Origin: Streptomyces sp. NBC_01244
GTDB taxonomy: Bacteria > Actinomycetota > Actinomycetes > Streptomycetales > Streptomycetaceae
Assembly (NCBI RefSeq): GCF_035987325.1
Contig: NZ_CP108488.1
Location: 4,092,001 to 4,156,000, forward strand
Reading direction: 5' to 3'
Length of the DNA: 64,000 nucleotides
The position numbers were made by a program, and so were the translations under genes. Shown piece by piece: positions 43,060-50,869 of the stretch (position 1 is its first letter; each line of letters begins with the position of its first letter). The notes beneath the pieces were generated by a model that saw only the letters and a list, made by a program, of their open reading frames with translations, was not told the DNA's origin and made no database searches.

Positions 43060-43503
43060 TCAGGCGGCCGGCTCGATGCGGATCAGTAGATAGCGCGCGG
43101 AAGCCGAGAGGTCGGCCGTCCATGCGCGTCCGGGGGGTACGTAGAGCAGTTCTCCTGCTCGCAGGCGGCAGTGGAACGGGGCTGTCGGGGCGTTGTCCCC
43201 CGTTCCCGGGTGGAGCGTCCAGTCACCGCCGCCCGAGAGCTGCTGGACGAGGGTGTGGGTGGAGTCGGGGCCTTGGCGGGTCTGCCGTGGCGCGTCGGGT
43301 GCGTCGTGGGTGATGCGTACCGCGGTGCCGAGCACGGTGGACAGTTCGGCTTCCAGCACGGCGAGATCGGCTGCGGTGGCCTTCGGGTGGGAGCTCGGGT
43401 GGTCGTGTTCGGGCCAGAGGATCGCCGGGCCGGCGTCCCGGTAGACCGAGAGGAAGAGTGCGAGCTCCTTCACGTGGCGGGCTCCGCTGCCGCTGGTCGG
43501 CAT
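43060..43503 (-). CDS. Small cupin-fold protein
   Basis: The 147-aa product ends with a cupin-like segment (GDWTLHPGTG, then CRLRAGELLYVPPGRAW), as seen at the end of JmjC/cupin-4 domains, but the HxD iron motif is not evident. It may be non-catalytic. ATG 43503 with an AGGAGG ribosome binding site is preferred over 43575. It faces the LuxR-type gene at 43787. Confidence 0.6.
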   Translation of the reverse strand: MPTSGSGARHVKELALFLSVYRDAGPAILWPEHDHPSSHPKATAADLAVLEAELSTVLGTAVRITHDAPDAPRQTRQGPDSTHTLVQQLSGGGDWTLHPGTGDNAPTAPFHCRLRAGELLYVPPGRAWTADLSASARYLLIRIEPAA

Positions 43504-43786
43504 GTCCGTCCTCCTGCTGTTCTCGTGTCGGGGCCGTGACCAGACTGCGGCACCGGGCCGGTCTGCGACAGTCACGTGATTCCGGTGCCCCGCGGCCGCC
43601 CGCCGGGGTCAGATGGTCTGGTGTGGCCCGGTTTGCCCCTGCCTCGTTTTGCTGCCAGGCACCTTGCTGAGGCCCGTGGGGGGTGGAGGGCGGGCGTCGG
43701 AGTGGCCAGGCTGGGTGAAGGAGCCGGCACCGTCCACCAACGAGATGGCTGCCTCGAGCCGCGACGCCCGGACGAAGGAACCCACC

Positions 43787-44074
43787 ATGACCGACCCACT
43801 CGCCACGTCTCCCCAGTTCAGCGACCGTGAAACGGATGTCCTCGGCCTGCTCATCGGCGGCGGCACCTACTGCGCCATCGCCCGTCAGTTGGGGATCAGC
43901 CCGCACACCGTCGACACCTACCTGCGTCGGCTGCGCGTCAAGACGGGAACGGCCAACCGCACCCAACTCGTCGTACTGGCCCTGCAGCAGGGCTACGCCA
44001 ACCGGACGGCACCCCATCAGCGGCGTACGGCTGTGCCCGCGCACGGCTCATCAGCCTCAGTGCAGAGTCCGTGA
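43787..44074 (+). CDS. Short LuxR/GerE-type HTH protein
   Basis: The 95-aa product is nearly all GerE helix-turn-helix (SDRETDVLGLLIGGGTYCAI, then ARQLGISPHTVDTYLRRLR). It has no receiver or sensory domain. GAAGGAA precedes ATG 43787. Stand-alone GerE proteins of this size often regulate secondary metabolism; here it is the regulator nearest the peptide cluster. Confidence 0.75.
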   Translation: MTDPLATSPQFSDRETDVLGLLIGGGTYCAIARQLGISPHTVDTYLRRLRVKTGTANRTQLVVLALQQGYANRTAPHQRRTAVPAHGSSASVQSP

Positions 44075-44370
44075 CATCCTCCAGGGCGTACATCCAGAAC
44101 GGCGCCTGCTTCTTGACCATGAACAGGTCGTACGAACGTGGTGCGTTCCAGTTCGGCCAGCCAGTCCGGCCACACCAGCCGCATCGCCACGGCCTCGAAC
44201 CTCACCACGGCGCGGGCATTCTGACTGCGCATCAGGAAAAGCCCCGGGGGTTCCCGCCCGTCCCGGCGGTCGCCGGCCGGGGCGAAGGCCAGGAGCGAGT
44301 CGAGGAAGTCCGGTACCCCGAAGCCGTCTTCGGCCCAGCGGCGCAGATCGACGTCAATGTGCTCATGTTT
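43938..44370 (-). pseudogene. Frameshifted, 5'-truncated protein remnant
   Basis: One minus-strand frame from about 44365 reads HIDVDLRRWAEDGFGVPDF, continues to RAVVRFEAVAMRLVWPDWLA and ERTTFV near 44145; a second frame then continues as YDLFMVKKQAPFWMYALEDV followed by TDSALRLM. Together they read like one protein broken by a small indel near 44140. There is no start codon or upstream domain: the frame runs into the 3' end of the ABC permease gene. The tail overlaps the LuxR-type gene antisense. Family uncertain, perhaps one of the long uncharacterised actinobacterial DUF families. Confidence 0.45.
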
Positions 44371-44395
44371 CGACTCCTGTTCTCGTGGCGGGGGT

Positions 44396-45268
44396 TCAGC
44401 GAAGGGTGAGCGTGCCGGAGCGGACGGTGTGCCGCAGGCCCTGGGTGAGTACCAGGAATCCCGCCGCCGCCCAGCCGGCGGCGACCAGCAGCTCGCCGAG
44501 GACGAGCGGCAGCGGCAGTGCGCCGCCCCGGGCCAACTGCCTTACGGCTTCCAGGCCGTGGCTGACCGGCAGCAGCTGGGCGAGCACCGCCGGGAGACCG
44601 TTCTGCGGGACCGGCGTGCTCACCCCGCCCACCAGCATCAGGACGATGGTGGTGCCGACCGTCAGGTACATCCGGGACTCCGGCATCCGCAGACTGATAC
44701 CGGAGAGGCACAGGGCGACGGAGTAGGTGCCGAGGGTCATCAGTGCGGTCACGCCGATGATGGCGGGCAGTGCCGCCCAGTGCAGGTGGACCGGGAGCAG
44801 CAGGTTCATCACCAGCAGCGCGATCGTCGAGGTGATCAGGCCGTCGGCGACCCAGTGCAGGCCGCGCGAGGCCAGCGCGAGGAACGGCGGGGTACGGCTG
44901 AGCAGCAGGAACTGCAGGGTCCCCGAGCGGCGCTCGCCGACGGTCGAGGAGACCACGCCGAGCGCGCCCAGCGGGCCGAGCACGACGGCGTTGCCCAGGG
45001 CGAGGTAGCCCTGGGATCCCGGGGAGCCGAGCAGCTGCCCCAGACTCGCGAAGAAGAGCACCTGGCACAGCAGCCTGACCAGCCAGCCGCCCAGCCATGA
45101 GCGCCAGCCGAACATGGCGCGGTAGTCCTGATAGCTGGCGAGAGCCCCGTAGCCCATCAGCCGGAGGGTCGCCCCGACGGTGCGGCGAGGGACGGGGAGC
45201 GGAGCCGGGAGCGGCGTCGGGAGGGGCGTCGGGAGGGGAGCGGGGGGCGCCCCCGTCTGGCTAGTCAT
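44396..45268 (-). CDS. ABC-2-type permease, second subunit
   Basis: The 290-aa product has a Pro-rich repeat N-terminus (APLPTPLPTPLPAPLPVP), an amphipathic helix and six spans typical of ABC-2 permeases. It is the last gene of the leftward operon from the 22-aa peptide and overlaps the first permease gene by 8 bp. Probably part of the exporter for the cluster product. Confidence 0.8.
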   Translation of the reverse strand: MTSQTGAPPAPLPTPLPTPLPAPLPVPRRTVGATLRLMGYGALASYQDYRAMFGWRSWLGGWLVRLLCQVLFFASLGQLLGSPGSQGYLALGNAVVLGPLGALGVVSSTVGERRSGTLQFLLLSRTPPFLALASRGLHWVADGLITSTIALLVMNLLLPVHLHWAALPAIIGVTALMTLGTYSVALCLSGISLRMPESRMYLTVGTTIVLMLVGGVSTPVPQNGLPAVLAQLLPVSHGLEAVRQLARGGALPLPLVLGELLVAAGWAAAGFLVLTQGLRHTVRSGTLTLR

Positions 45269-46022
45269 GCAGGATCACCCTTCCGCTGCGGATGGACGTC
45301 AGGACGCGGCGCAGGACCAGTACGCCCAGCAGGCCTTGCAGCAGGATCAGGGCGCACAGCATGCCCAGCCGCTCCGGCAGTTGGGTGACCGGGCCGCCGG
45401 CAGCGGCGCTGCGGAGCAGCCCGGTGCCCCAGGAGAGGAAGAAGACCTTCGCCAGATCCCGGAACGGGAACGGCAGTTGAGAGGCGGGCAGGATGAGCCC
45501 GCCCAGCAGGTAGAACGGATAGGTGAGCGAGTTCTGCAGGGTCCGCGCTCCACGGACCATGATCATGAGCCCGCTGACCAGCAGCGCGCTGCTCGTACAG
45601 CCGGCGGCCAGCAGGACCACGACCAACACCGCGAGTCCCGGGTTGTGCAGCGTCACGTCCATTGCGAACACGCTTCGCCCGATCAGGACGACCTCGGCCA
45701 GGGCCGCCAGGGCGAGCACGGTGGTGGTGGCGATCCGCACGATCAGCGAGGTGAGATAGCGCCCGGGGTTGAGCAGCGACAACTCCAGCGTGCCGTCCGA
45801 CCGGTCGTCGTCGACGACCCCGGAGGCGACGAAGACGGAGTGCGCCCACAGGCTCATCACGAAGGAGGTCAGCGCCACCGTGGTGGCGAGGTCCTCGCGG
45901 TGATGGCGCTGCAGGAAGTGGAAGAAGACGAGCGAGTACAGCGGGATCACGGCCAGGGTGGCGAGCATGCCGGGAGAGCGGGCGATGATCACCCCCTGTG
46001 CTCGGACGTAGGGGAGGATCAC
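45261..46022 (-). CDS. ABC-2-type permease, first subunit
   Basis: The 253-aa product begins with GTG at 46022, overlapping the ATPase stop (GTGA), and has six predicted spans (MLATLAVIPLYSLVFFHFLQ as the first). The longer frame to 46340 is antisense to nothing useful and overlaps the ATPase gene, so it is rejected. Forms a heterodimeric permease with the next gene. Confidence 0.8.
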   Translation of the reverse strand: MILPYVRAQGVIIARSPGMLATLAVIPLYSLVFFHFLQRHHREDLATTVALTSFVMSLWAHSVFVASGVVDDDRSDGTLELSLLNPGRYLTSLIVRIATTTVLALAALAEVVLIGRSVFAMDVTLHNPGLAVLVVVLLAAGCTSSALLVSGLMIMVRGARTLQNSLTYPFYLLGGLILPASQLPFPFRDLAKVFFLSWGTGLLRSAAAGGPVTQLPERLGMLCALILLQGLLGVLVLRRVLTSIRSGRVILHD

Positions 46023-46957
46023 AGCGCGAACTCCCGGTCCTCGATGATGCTGCGGTAGACCTCGCTGAGACTGGGCGCGGTGACCGCGATCGAGGACGCC
46101 CTGACCTGGACGAGCAGCAGCAGCGCCCGGGACAGGGTGTCCTCGTCGGCCGGGTGTGCCGTCAGGTTGCCCTCGGCGTCGGTGGCCGCGCCGCCCGGGA
46201 GCGCCGCGATGCGCGCGGCGGTCTCGGCGGGCACGCCCCGGGCCGTCAGCGTGCGGGAGGCGCCGATGTCGGCGAGCAGTTCGGTGGCGGAGCCGATCCG
46301 CAGGATCCGGCCGTGGTCGATCAACGCCACCCGCGAGCACAGCGCCTGGGCCTCCTGCATGTCGTGCGTGGTGAGCACCACGGTGGTGCCGCGGTCCTTC
46401 AGCGTCCGGACCAGCTCGCGGAAACCGGTCGCGGCGTGCGGATCCATGCCGTTGGTCGGCTCGTCCATGATCAGTACGGTCGGCTCGCCGAGGAGTGCAC
46501 GGGCCAGGTGGACCCGCTGCACCATGCCCCGGGAGAAGGTCTCGACCCGGTCGTCGGCGCGGCCGGACAGCCCCAGGAGCTCCAGCAGCTCGTCGGCGCG
46601 ACTGCGGGCGGCCCGGGTGCCCAGCCCCTGCAGCGCGGCCCAGTAGCGCAGGTTCTGGCGCGCCGTCAGACGTCCGTACAGGCCTCGGTCACCACCGAGG
46701 ACCAGGCCGATCCTGCTGCGCACCTCGCGCGGCTGGCGGACGACGTCGAAGCCGGCCACCCGGGCGCTGCCCGAGGTGGGCACCAGCAGGGTGGTGAGGA
46801 TGCGGGACAGGGTGGTCTTCCCGGCCCCGTTCGGTCCGAGCAGGCCGAGGACCTCACCCTGCTCGACCTGGAAGGTGACCTGGTCGAGCGCGGTGACCTC
46901 GCGGCCCCGCCTGCTGCGGTAGGTACGGCTGAGATCGCGGATGTCGAGTACGGCCAT
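46019..46957 (-). CDS. ABC transporter ATPase, drug/peptide exporter type
   Basis: The 312-aa product has Walker A (LLGPNGAGKTTLSRIL), a signature variant (FSRGMVQRVHLARALL) and Walker B (VLIMDEPTNGMD), with a C-terminal extension like DrrA/CcmA-type exporters. ATG 46957 is 5 bp after the nucleotidyltransferase stop. It energises the two permeases that follow, probably for export or self-resistance. Confidence 0.85.
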   Translation of the reverse strand: MAVLDIRDLSRTYRSRRGREVTALDQVTFQVEQGEVLGLLGPNGAGKTTLSRILTTLLVPTSGSARVAGFDVVRQPREVRSRIGLVLGGDRGLYGRLTARQNLRYWAALQGLGTRAARSRADELLELLGLSGRADDRVETFSRGMVQRVHLARALLGEPTVLIMDEPTNGMDPHAATGFRELVRTLKDRGTTVVLTTHDMQEAQALCSRVALIDHGRILRIGSATELLADIGASRTLTARGVPAETAARIAALPGGAATDAEGNLTAHPADEDTLSRALLLLVQVRASSIAVTAPSLSEVYRSIIEDREFAL

Positions 46958-46962
46958 CGGGC

Positions 46963-48147
46963 TCAGACCCCCCTGTCGGAGTGCGGCCACGCCGGGCGGC
47001 GGTCATCGGGGCGCAGCGGCCAGGGAGTGAGCGTGCTCAGCTCGGCGAGGGCGGATTCGTAGCTGTCCGGGTCGACGAGCTCGCCGGGGACCATCAGGAA
47101 GTCCGCGATCGGCGTGCGGGTGATGGCGCCCCCGCTCCAGCGGTGCTCGGTGCAGCTGTCGCCCGCGCCGCGCCGCAGCGGGGTGGCCAGCAGCATTCCG
47201 TAGCGCGGTGCGGGTGAGGCGTCGGCCGGGACCGGGGACTCCTGCGGACCGCCGGCCTGTTCTGGACCGCCGGCCTGTTGGGGAGGGCCGGCCTGTTCGG
47301 CCCGGCGCAGCCGCTCGGCCTCGGCCGGTGCGCGCAGACCGTCGACGAGTTCGGACGGCAGGGTGGCGGCGAGCCGCGGACAGGCACGCACCCGTTCGCA
47401 CAGTTCGAGCAGCTCGGGTGCGAGCGCGAACTCCGTGGCGGCGGCGATCAGTCCGCTGCTGCGCGGGGCCGCGGGCGAGGTCATGACGAAGACCAGATCG
47501 AGGATGTCCTTGACGGTGAACGGGCGCTGGAAGCGCTCCTCCGCGAGGGAGAGCACGTCGGCGTGGGCCTGGTCCTCGGGCAGGGCGGCGCGCAGCGGGA
47601 CCAGGCCCGGCCGGCCGTGGAAGGCGAAGGTGGTGATGTCGACGCAGTGGTCGGGGTCCAGCAGCGGATCCTCACCGGTCCACCACACGCCCGCGAACAC
47701 GTGCCGCTGCCCGTCCGCGTACAGCTCGGTCAGTTCGGCCTCGTCGCTGTGGTGGCGGTCCGTGACGAGCGCCAGCACCTGCCACAGGGCGGCTTCGGTG
47801 GTGGTGACCACGTCGAGATCGCCGAGCGGCCGAAGCACGCCTTCGGGGTAGTAGCGGGCGAGGGACGGGCCCTTGACCACGCGGGCGCCGGGCACCCGCG
47901 CGATCTCCTCGTTCAGGCGGGCGTAGGTGTCGATCCTCCGGTGCAGGCGTTCCAGCTCGCCGCGCGAGCCGCTGCCCATCGGGGTTCCCTCGCGGACGGC
48001 CAACGACAGGACGAGCGGGGCGAGCACGCCGCGTACCAGCCGGGCGGCCTGCAGGAGCCGGCGCACGGGCAGGCTGCGGTCGACGTCGAGGAGCTCGTAG
48101 AGCAGGTCGAGGTCGATCGGAAAGGACGAGCGCGGATCAGGGGTCAT
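46963..48147 (-). CDS. Uncharacterised nucleotidyltransferase-family protein (PF14907-like)
   Basis: The 394-aa product shows VVKGPSLARYYPEGVLRPLG followed by DLDVV, the GxS...RxxGDxD pattern of the family often annotated 'nucleotidyltransferase family protein' in peptide natural-product clusters, including lasso peptide loci. Active-site acidic residues seem present. ATG 48147 follows GAGGAG. Possible role: nucleotidyl transfer onto the peptide or a sugar; no product is established. Confidence 0.65.
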   Translation of the reverse strand: MTPDPRSSFPIDLDLLYELLDVDRSLPVRRLLQAARLVRGVLAPLVLSLAVREGTPMGSGSRGELERLHRRIDTYARLNEEIARVPGARVVKGPSLARYYPEGVLRPLGDLDVVTTTEAALWQVLALVTDRHHSDEAELTELYADGQRHVFAGVWWTGEDPLLDPDHCVDITTFAFHGRPGLVPLRAALPEDQAHADVLSLAEERFQRPFTVKDILDLVFVMTSPAAPRSSGLIAAATEFALAPELLELCERVRACPRLAATLPSELVDGLRAPAEAERLRRAEQAGPPQQAGGPEQAGGPQESPVPADASPAPRYGMLLATPLRRGAGDSCTEHRWSGGAITRTPIADFLMVPGELVDPDSYESALAELSTLTPWPLRPDDRRPAWPHSDRGV

Positions 48148-48188
48148 GCGGGAGCTCCTCGAAGCCTGGGCGGCAGCCGCGGCCTTGA

Positions 48189-49073
48189 TCACGGGCGCGC
48201 GGCGTAGCGGTAGAGATGGGTCGGGGTCCAGCCCTTACGGCACAGCGCGGCCACGATCGTGGCGGCCGGATCCGCGCCGTCGGGGTCACGGGGGTGCGAG
48301 ACGTGGCCGATGAGCGGTAGGCCGAGCTCGGCCGCGGTGCGGGCGCAGGCGGCCACCAGGCGGTCGGTCGCGGACCGGCGCAGGCCGCCGTCCTCGACCA
48401 GGATGTCCACCAGTTCCACGAAGCCGGTGCCGCTGACGTCGTCGTACGCGTCGGTCAGGATCGTCGCGTGACCCACCGGGTCCACCTGTCCGGGGGCGCT
48501 GACCAGGTACGAGCGCCGGTCGGGCGCGGTGAGCAGGCCGCGGACGCAGTCCTCGGTCCCGAGCTCGTCGACGGTGGCACCGCGGCCGGCGCAGGCCCCG
48601 CGGATCGCCTGCGAGAGCCATCGGCCCACCGCGTCCCGGTCCGTGTCGGCGGCATCGCGGATGTCGACGGCGTCGGACGGGCGGGCGCCGGGCGCGGGCG
48701 GCTCGGCGACGTGCCGCAGATACGTCAGCAGGGGCTGCAGGAGCGCATGCGGAGCGAGGTGCGCCGGCACCCGCACCACGGCAGCCGTGCAGTCGGGGTG
48801 ACGGCTGAAGAGGGTGTCGAGCAGCCGGGGCGCGTCGGCGAGCAGTTCCGGGGCGGCGTACTCCACCAGGCACTGCAACTCCCTGCTGGCGGGCTCCAGA
48901 TACTCGCCCGCCACCAGGGGCAGGCCGTCGAGGCGGCTCAGCAGGCCGACCTCGTCGGCGGCTCGGAGATAGCTGTCGGTGGCGGTGAAACCGGCGGCCG
49001 TGGAGTCGGCGGCAGTGAGAGGGGGCGGGACCGTGGGAGGGGGCGGGACCGTGATTGCCGCCTCGCCGCTCAT
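48189..49073 (-). CDS. GNAT-like acetyltransferase
   Basis: The 294-aa product has an N-terminal low-complexity PPPPTVPPPL region, a middle part with similarity to GNAT N-lobes and a C-terminal acyl-CoA-binding-like segment (FVELVDILVEDGGLRRSATD). It overlaps the M16 peptidase gene by 4 bp (ATGA). Candidate for acylation of the peptide product or for self-protection. Confidence 0.65.
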   Translation of the reverse strand: MSGEAAITVPPPPTVPPPLTAADSTAAGFTATDSYLRAADEVGLLSRLDGLPLVAGEYLEPASRELQCLVEYAAPELLADAPRLLDTLFSRHPDCTAAVVRVPAHLAPHALLQPLLTYLRHVAEPPAPGARPSDAVDIRDAADTDRDAVGRWLSQAIRGACAGRGATVDELGTEDCVRGLLTAPDRRSYLVSAPGQVDPVGHATILTDAYDDVSGTGFVELVDILVEDGGLRRSATDRLVAACARTAAELGLPLIGHVSHPRDPDGADPAATIVAALCRKGWTPTHLYRYAARP

Positions 49074-50296
49074 CGGCCCTCCGGCCGGATCACCGCGATC
49101 AACTGCGCGGACAGTTCCGCCGCCGCGCCGCGAACCTGCTCGGCCGTCACGGCCTTCAGGGCGGCGATCTCCTCGTCCGCGTCCCAGACCCGCTCGCTCA
49201 GCAGCCGCTGGGTGGCCAGCACGATGGCCAGGTCGAGCGGGGCCTCGGCCTCCCGGACGGCCTCGACGGTCGCCTGGCGCTTGGCGGCCAGGAAGGCCTG
49301 CTCCTGCGGACCGTCGACGGCCACCTGGTCCAGCACCTCGCGGAACGCGGCGAGCAGCCGGGGGGCGTTGTCCGGCTCGCAGCCCGCGAGCATCCGCCAG
49401 GCTCCCGTATCGCTGTAGCTGCGCGACCAGGAGCGAAACGAGTACGCCAGGGCGTCCTGGTTGCGGAACCGGTCGTACAGCGGTGACGCGGGACTGCCAC
49501 CGAGCAGGTATCCGAGGATCGCGGAAGCGTGCCGGCGCGGATCGGTGGCGTGGGGAGCGCGCCCCCCGACCAGCATCCAGCAGAACTCGTCGGGCCACTG
49601 CTCCACCAGCCCCGGGGTCAGCGGACCGGGCACTCCGCCGGTCGAGCCGAGGCCCGGATCCGGTACCGCACCGCGCGCCATCCGGCCCAGCCCCGCCACG
49701 GACAGCGCCTCGCGCAGGGCCTCCTCGGTCAGGCCGCCGACGCTGGACACGGCGAGCGGAGCGGTCCGCAGCGCGCGTTCATGGGCATCCCGCACCGAGT
49801 CGACGGTCAGCCCGGACACCGTCCGAGGCAGGCCGCCGACCGGGGAGCCCAGCGGATGACCGGCGAAGAGACGGCCGAGGAAGGCCTCCTGGACGGCGTC
49901 CGCGTCGTCGGAGGCCGCCGCCGAAAGCTCCTGCAGGACCACCCGCCGCTCGGTGTCCAGCCGCTCCTGGTCCACGCGCAGGTCCAGCAGGGCCCGGCAG
50001 ATCCACTCGGCCACCTCGGCGGCGTCCTCGTTCAGGACCTGGGCGTGGACCACGAGCGACTCGGGCCCGGTCATGGCATTGCATTCGCCGCCGCGGTGCT
50101 CGATCCGCTCACACAAGGAGAGGCCGTCCGGAAACGGCGTCGACATCACCAGGTGTTCGAGCATGTGGGCGACGCCGGAACTGCCGGGAGGATCGTGTCG
50201 CGCTCCGAATCCGAGCGCGAAGCAAAGGCTTGTGGTGCGCAGCCGGGGTTCGTGGTTCACCACCACGGGGACGTCGAGCGACAGCGGTGCGTTCAT
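49070..50296 (-). CDS. M16 (pitrilysin-like) metallopeptidase
   Basis: The 408-aa product has the inverted zinc motif His44-x-x-Glu47-His48 (GVAHMLEHLV) and the downstream Glu region (ERRVVLQELSA), as in PqqF/processing-peptidase families. It starts at ATG 50296, separated from the 22-aa peptide gene by a strong attenuator hairpin. M16 enzymes trim small peptides, for example in PQQ biosynthesis, so the adjacent 22-aa peptide is the natural candidate substrate. No inactive partner subunit is seen in the window. Confidence 0.85.
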   Translation of the reverse strand: MNAPLSLDVPVVVNHEPRLRTTSLCFALGFGARHDPPGSSGVAHMLEHLVMSTPFPDGLSLCERIEHRGGECNAMTGPESLVVHAQVLNEDAAEVAEWICRALLDLRVDQERLDTERRVVLQELSAAASDDADAVQEAFLGRLFAGHPLGSPVGGLPRTVSGLTVDSVRDAHERALRTAPLAVSSVGGLTEEALREALSVAGLGRMARGAVPDPGLGSTGGVPGPLTPGLVEQWPDEFCWMLVGGRAPHATDPRRHASAILGYLLGGSPASPLYDRFRNQDALAYSFRSWSRSYSDTGAWRMLAGCEPDNAPRLLAAFREVLDQVAVDGPQEQAFLAAKRQATVEAVREAEAPLDLAIVLATQRLLSERVWDADEEIAALKAVTAEQVRGAAAELSAQLIAVIRPEGR

Positions 50297-50383
50297 GGGA
50301 ATTCCCGTCGTGCGGAGAAACGGAGAAACGGGGAAGCGGGTGGGGCCACGCGGGTGTGGCCAAGCGGGTATGACCAAGCAGGC

Positions 50384-50419
50384 GAGGGTGCCGCCGGGCG
50401 AATGCCCGACGACACCCTC
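50384..50419 (-). terminator. Attenuator hairpin between 22-aa peptide and M16 gene
   Basis: Arms 50384-50399 and 50404-50419 give a 16-bp stem. In the minus-strand RNA the two imperfect positions are G-U wobbles, so the stem is complete, whereas on the + strand they would be A-C mismatches. The asymmetry shows it works on the minus strand, 12 bp after the peptide stop, allowing excess peptide over enzymes. Confidence 0.7.
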
Positions 50420-50430
50420 AGCGCTGCGAA

Positions 50431-50499
50431 TTACTTGCCGGTGCGGACGTTGACCTTGTCCAGACGCGGACGCATGCCGACCAGGTGGTTGCGAGTCAT
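50431..50499 (-). CDS. 22-aa peptide, candidate precursor or carrier
   Basis: ATG 50499 is preceded by TTTTGAGGAG, an excellent ribosome binding site. The peptide starts MTRNHLVGMRPRLDKV and ends NVRTGK before TAA. It is strongly basic, with no Cys, Ser or aromatic residues and lysines at 15 and 22. It is transcribed from its own promoter, followed by an attenuator, then an M16 peptidase. The arrangement resembles pqqA (22-24 aa) with its M16 protease, though the residues are unlike PqqA. It could be a RiPP precursor or a peptide scaffold to which an amino acid is attached. Confidence 0.7.
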   Translation of the reverse strand: MTRNHLVGMRPRLDKVNVRTGK

Positions 50500-50577
50500 G
50501 ATGGCTCCTCAAAAGAGATGGAATGGTTAATTCGGTGCTCGTCCCGTCGGGTTTGTTTCCCCGGCGGCACGTTCAAT

Positions 50578-50606
50578 AGTTCACCGGAAAACCCGAACGG
50601 TGTCAA
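50578..50606 (-). promoter_or_regulatory. Promoter of the 22-aa peptide operon
   Basis: On the minus strand TTGACA (50606-50601) is a perfect -35 box, with GGTGAACTATTG containing candidate -10 hexamers (TGAACT at 17 bp or AACTAT at 19 bp spacing). It lies about 80 bp upstream of the peptide start. Confidence 0.45.
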
Positions 50607-50813
50607 CGAATTCCCTGGCTCCCGCCTGTCACGAGATCGCGTGTCACGTGAATTCGTTACCGATTTCACGGTCACCTGAAAATGGTCCCCGAGGGGAGTG
50701 TCACGCAAATTCGGCAATGTACGCGGAGCCCCGTTCCCGGCATTGTCGGATTCCGTAGCCGTCAATTTTCGCTCGGCCGGGCCCGGTCCAACCGTGCACT
50801 TCCGGGGCGCATC

Positions 50814-50849
50814 GCACACGTGGCACACGTGGCGCACGTAGCACACGTG
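50814..50849 (+). repeat. Four 9-bp tandem repeats upstream of NDK-like gene
   Basis: GCACACGTG, GCACACGTG, GCGCACGTA, GCACACGTG follow one another without gaps and end 8 bp before the AAGGAG ribosome binding site. The repeated CACGTG core is symmetrical. The position points to operator or RNA leader function for the rightward operon. Confidence 0.65.
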
Positions 50850-50869
50850 TACTCATGAAGGAGAGCTCA

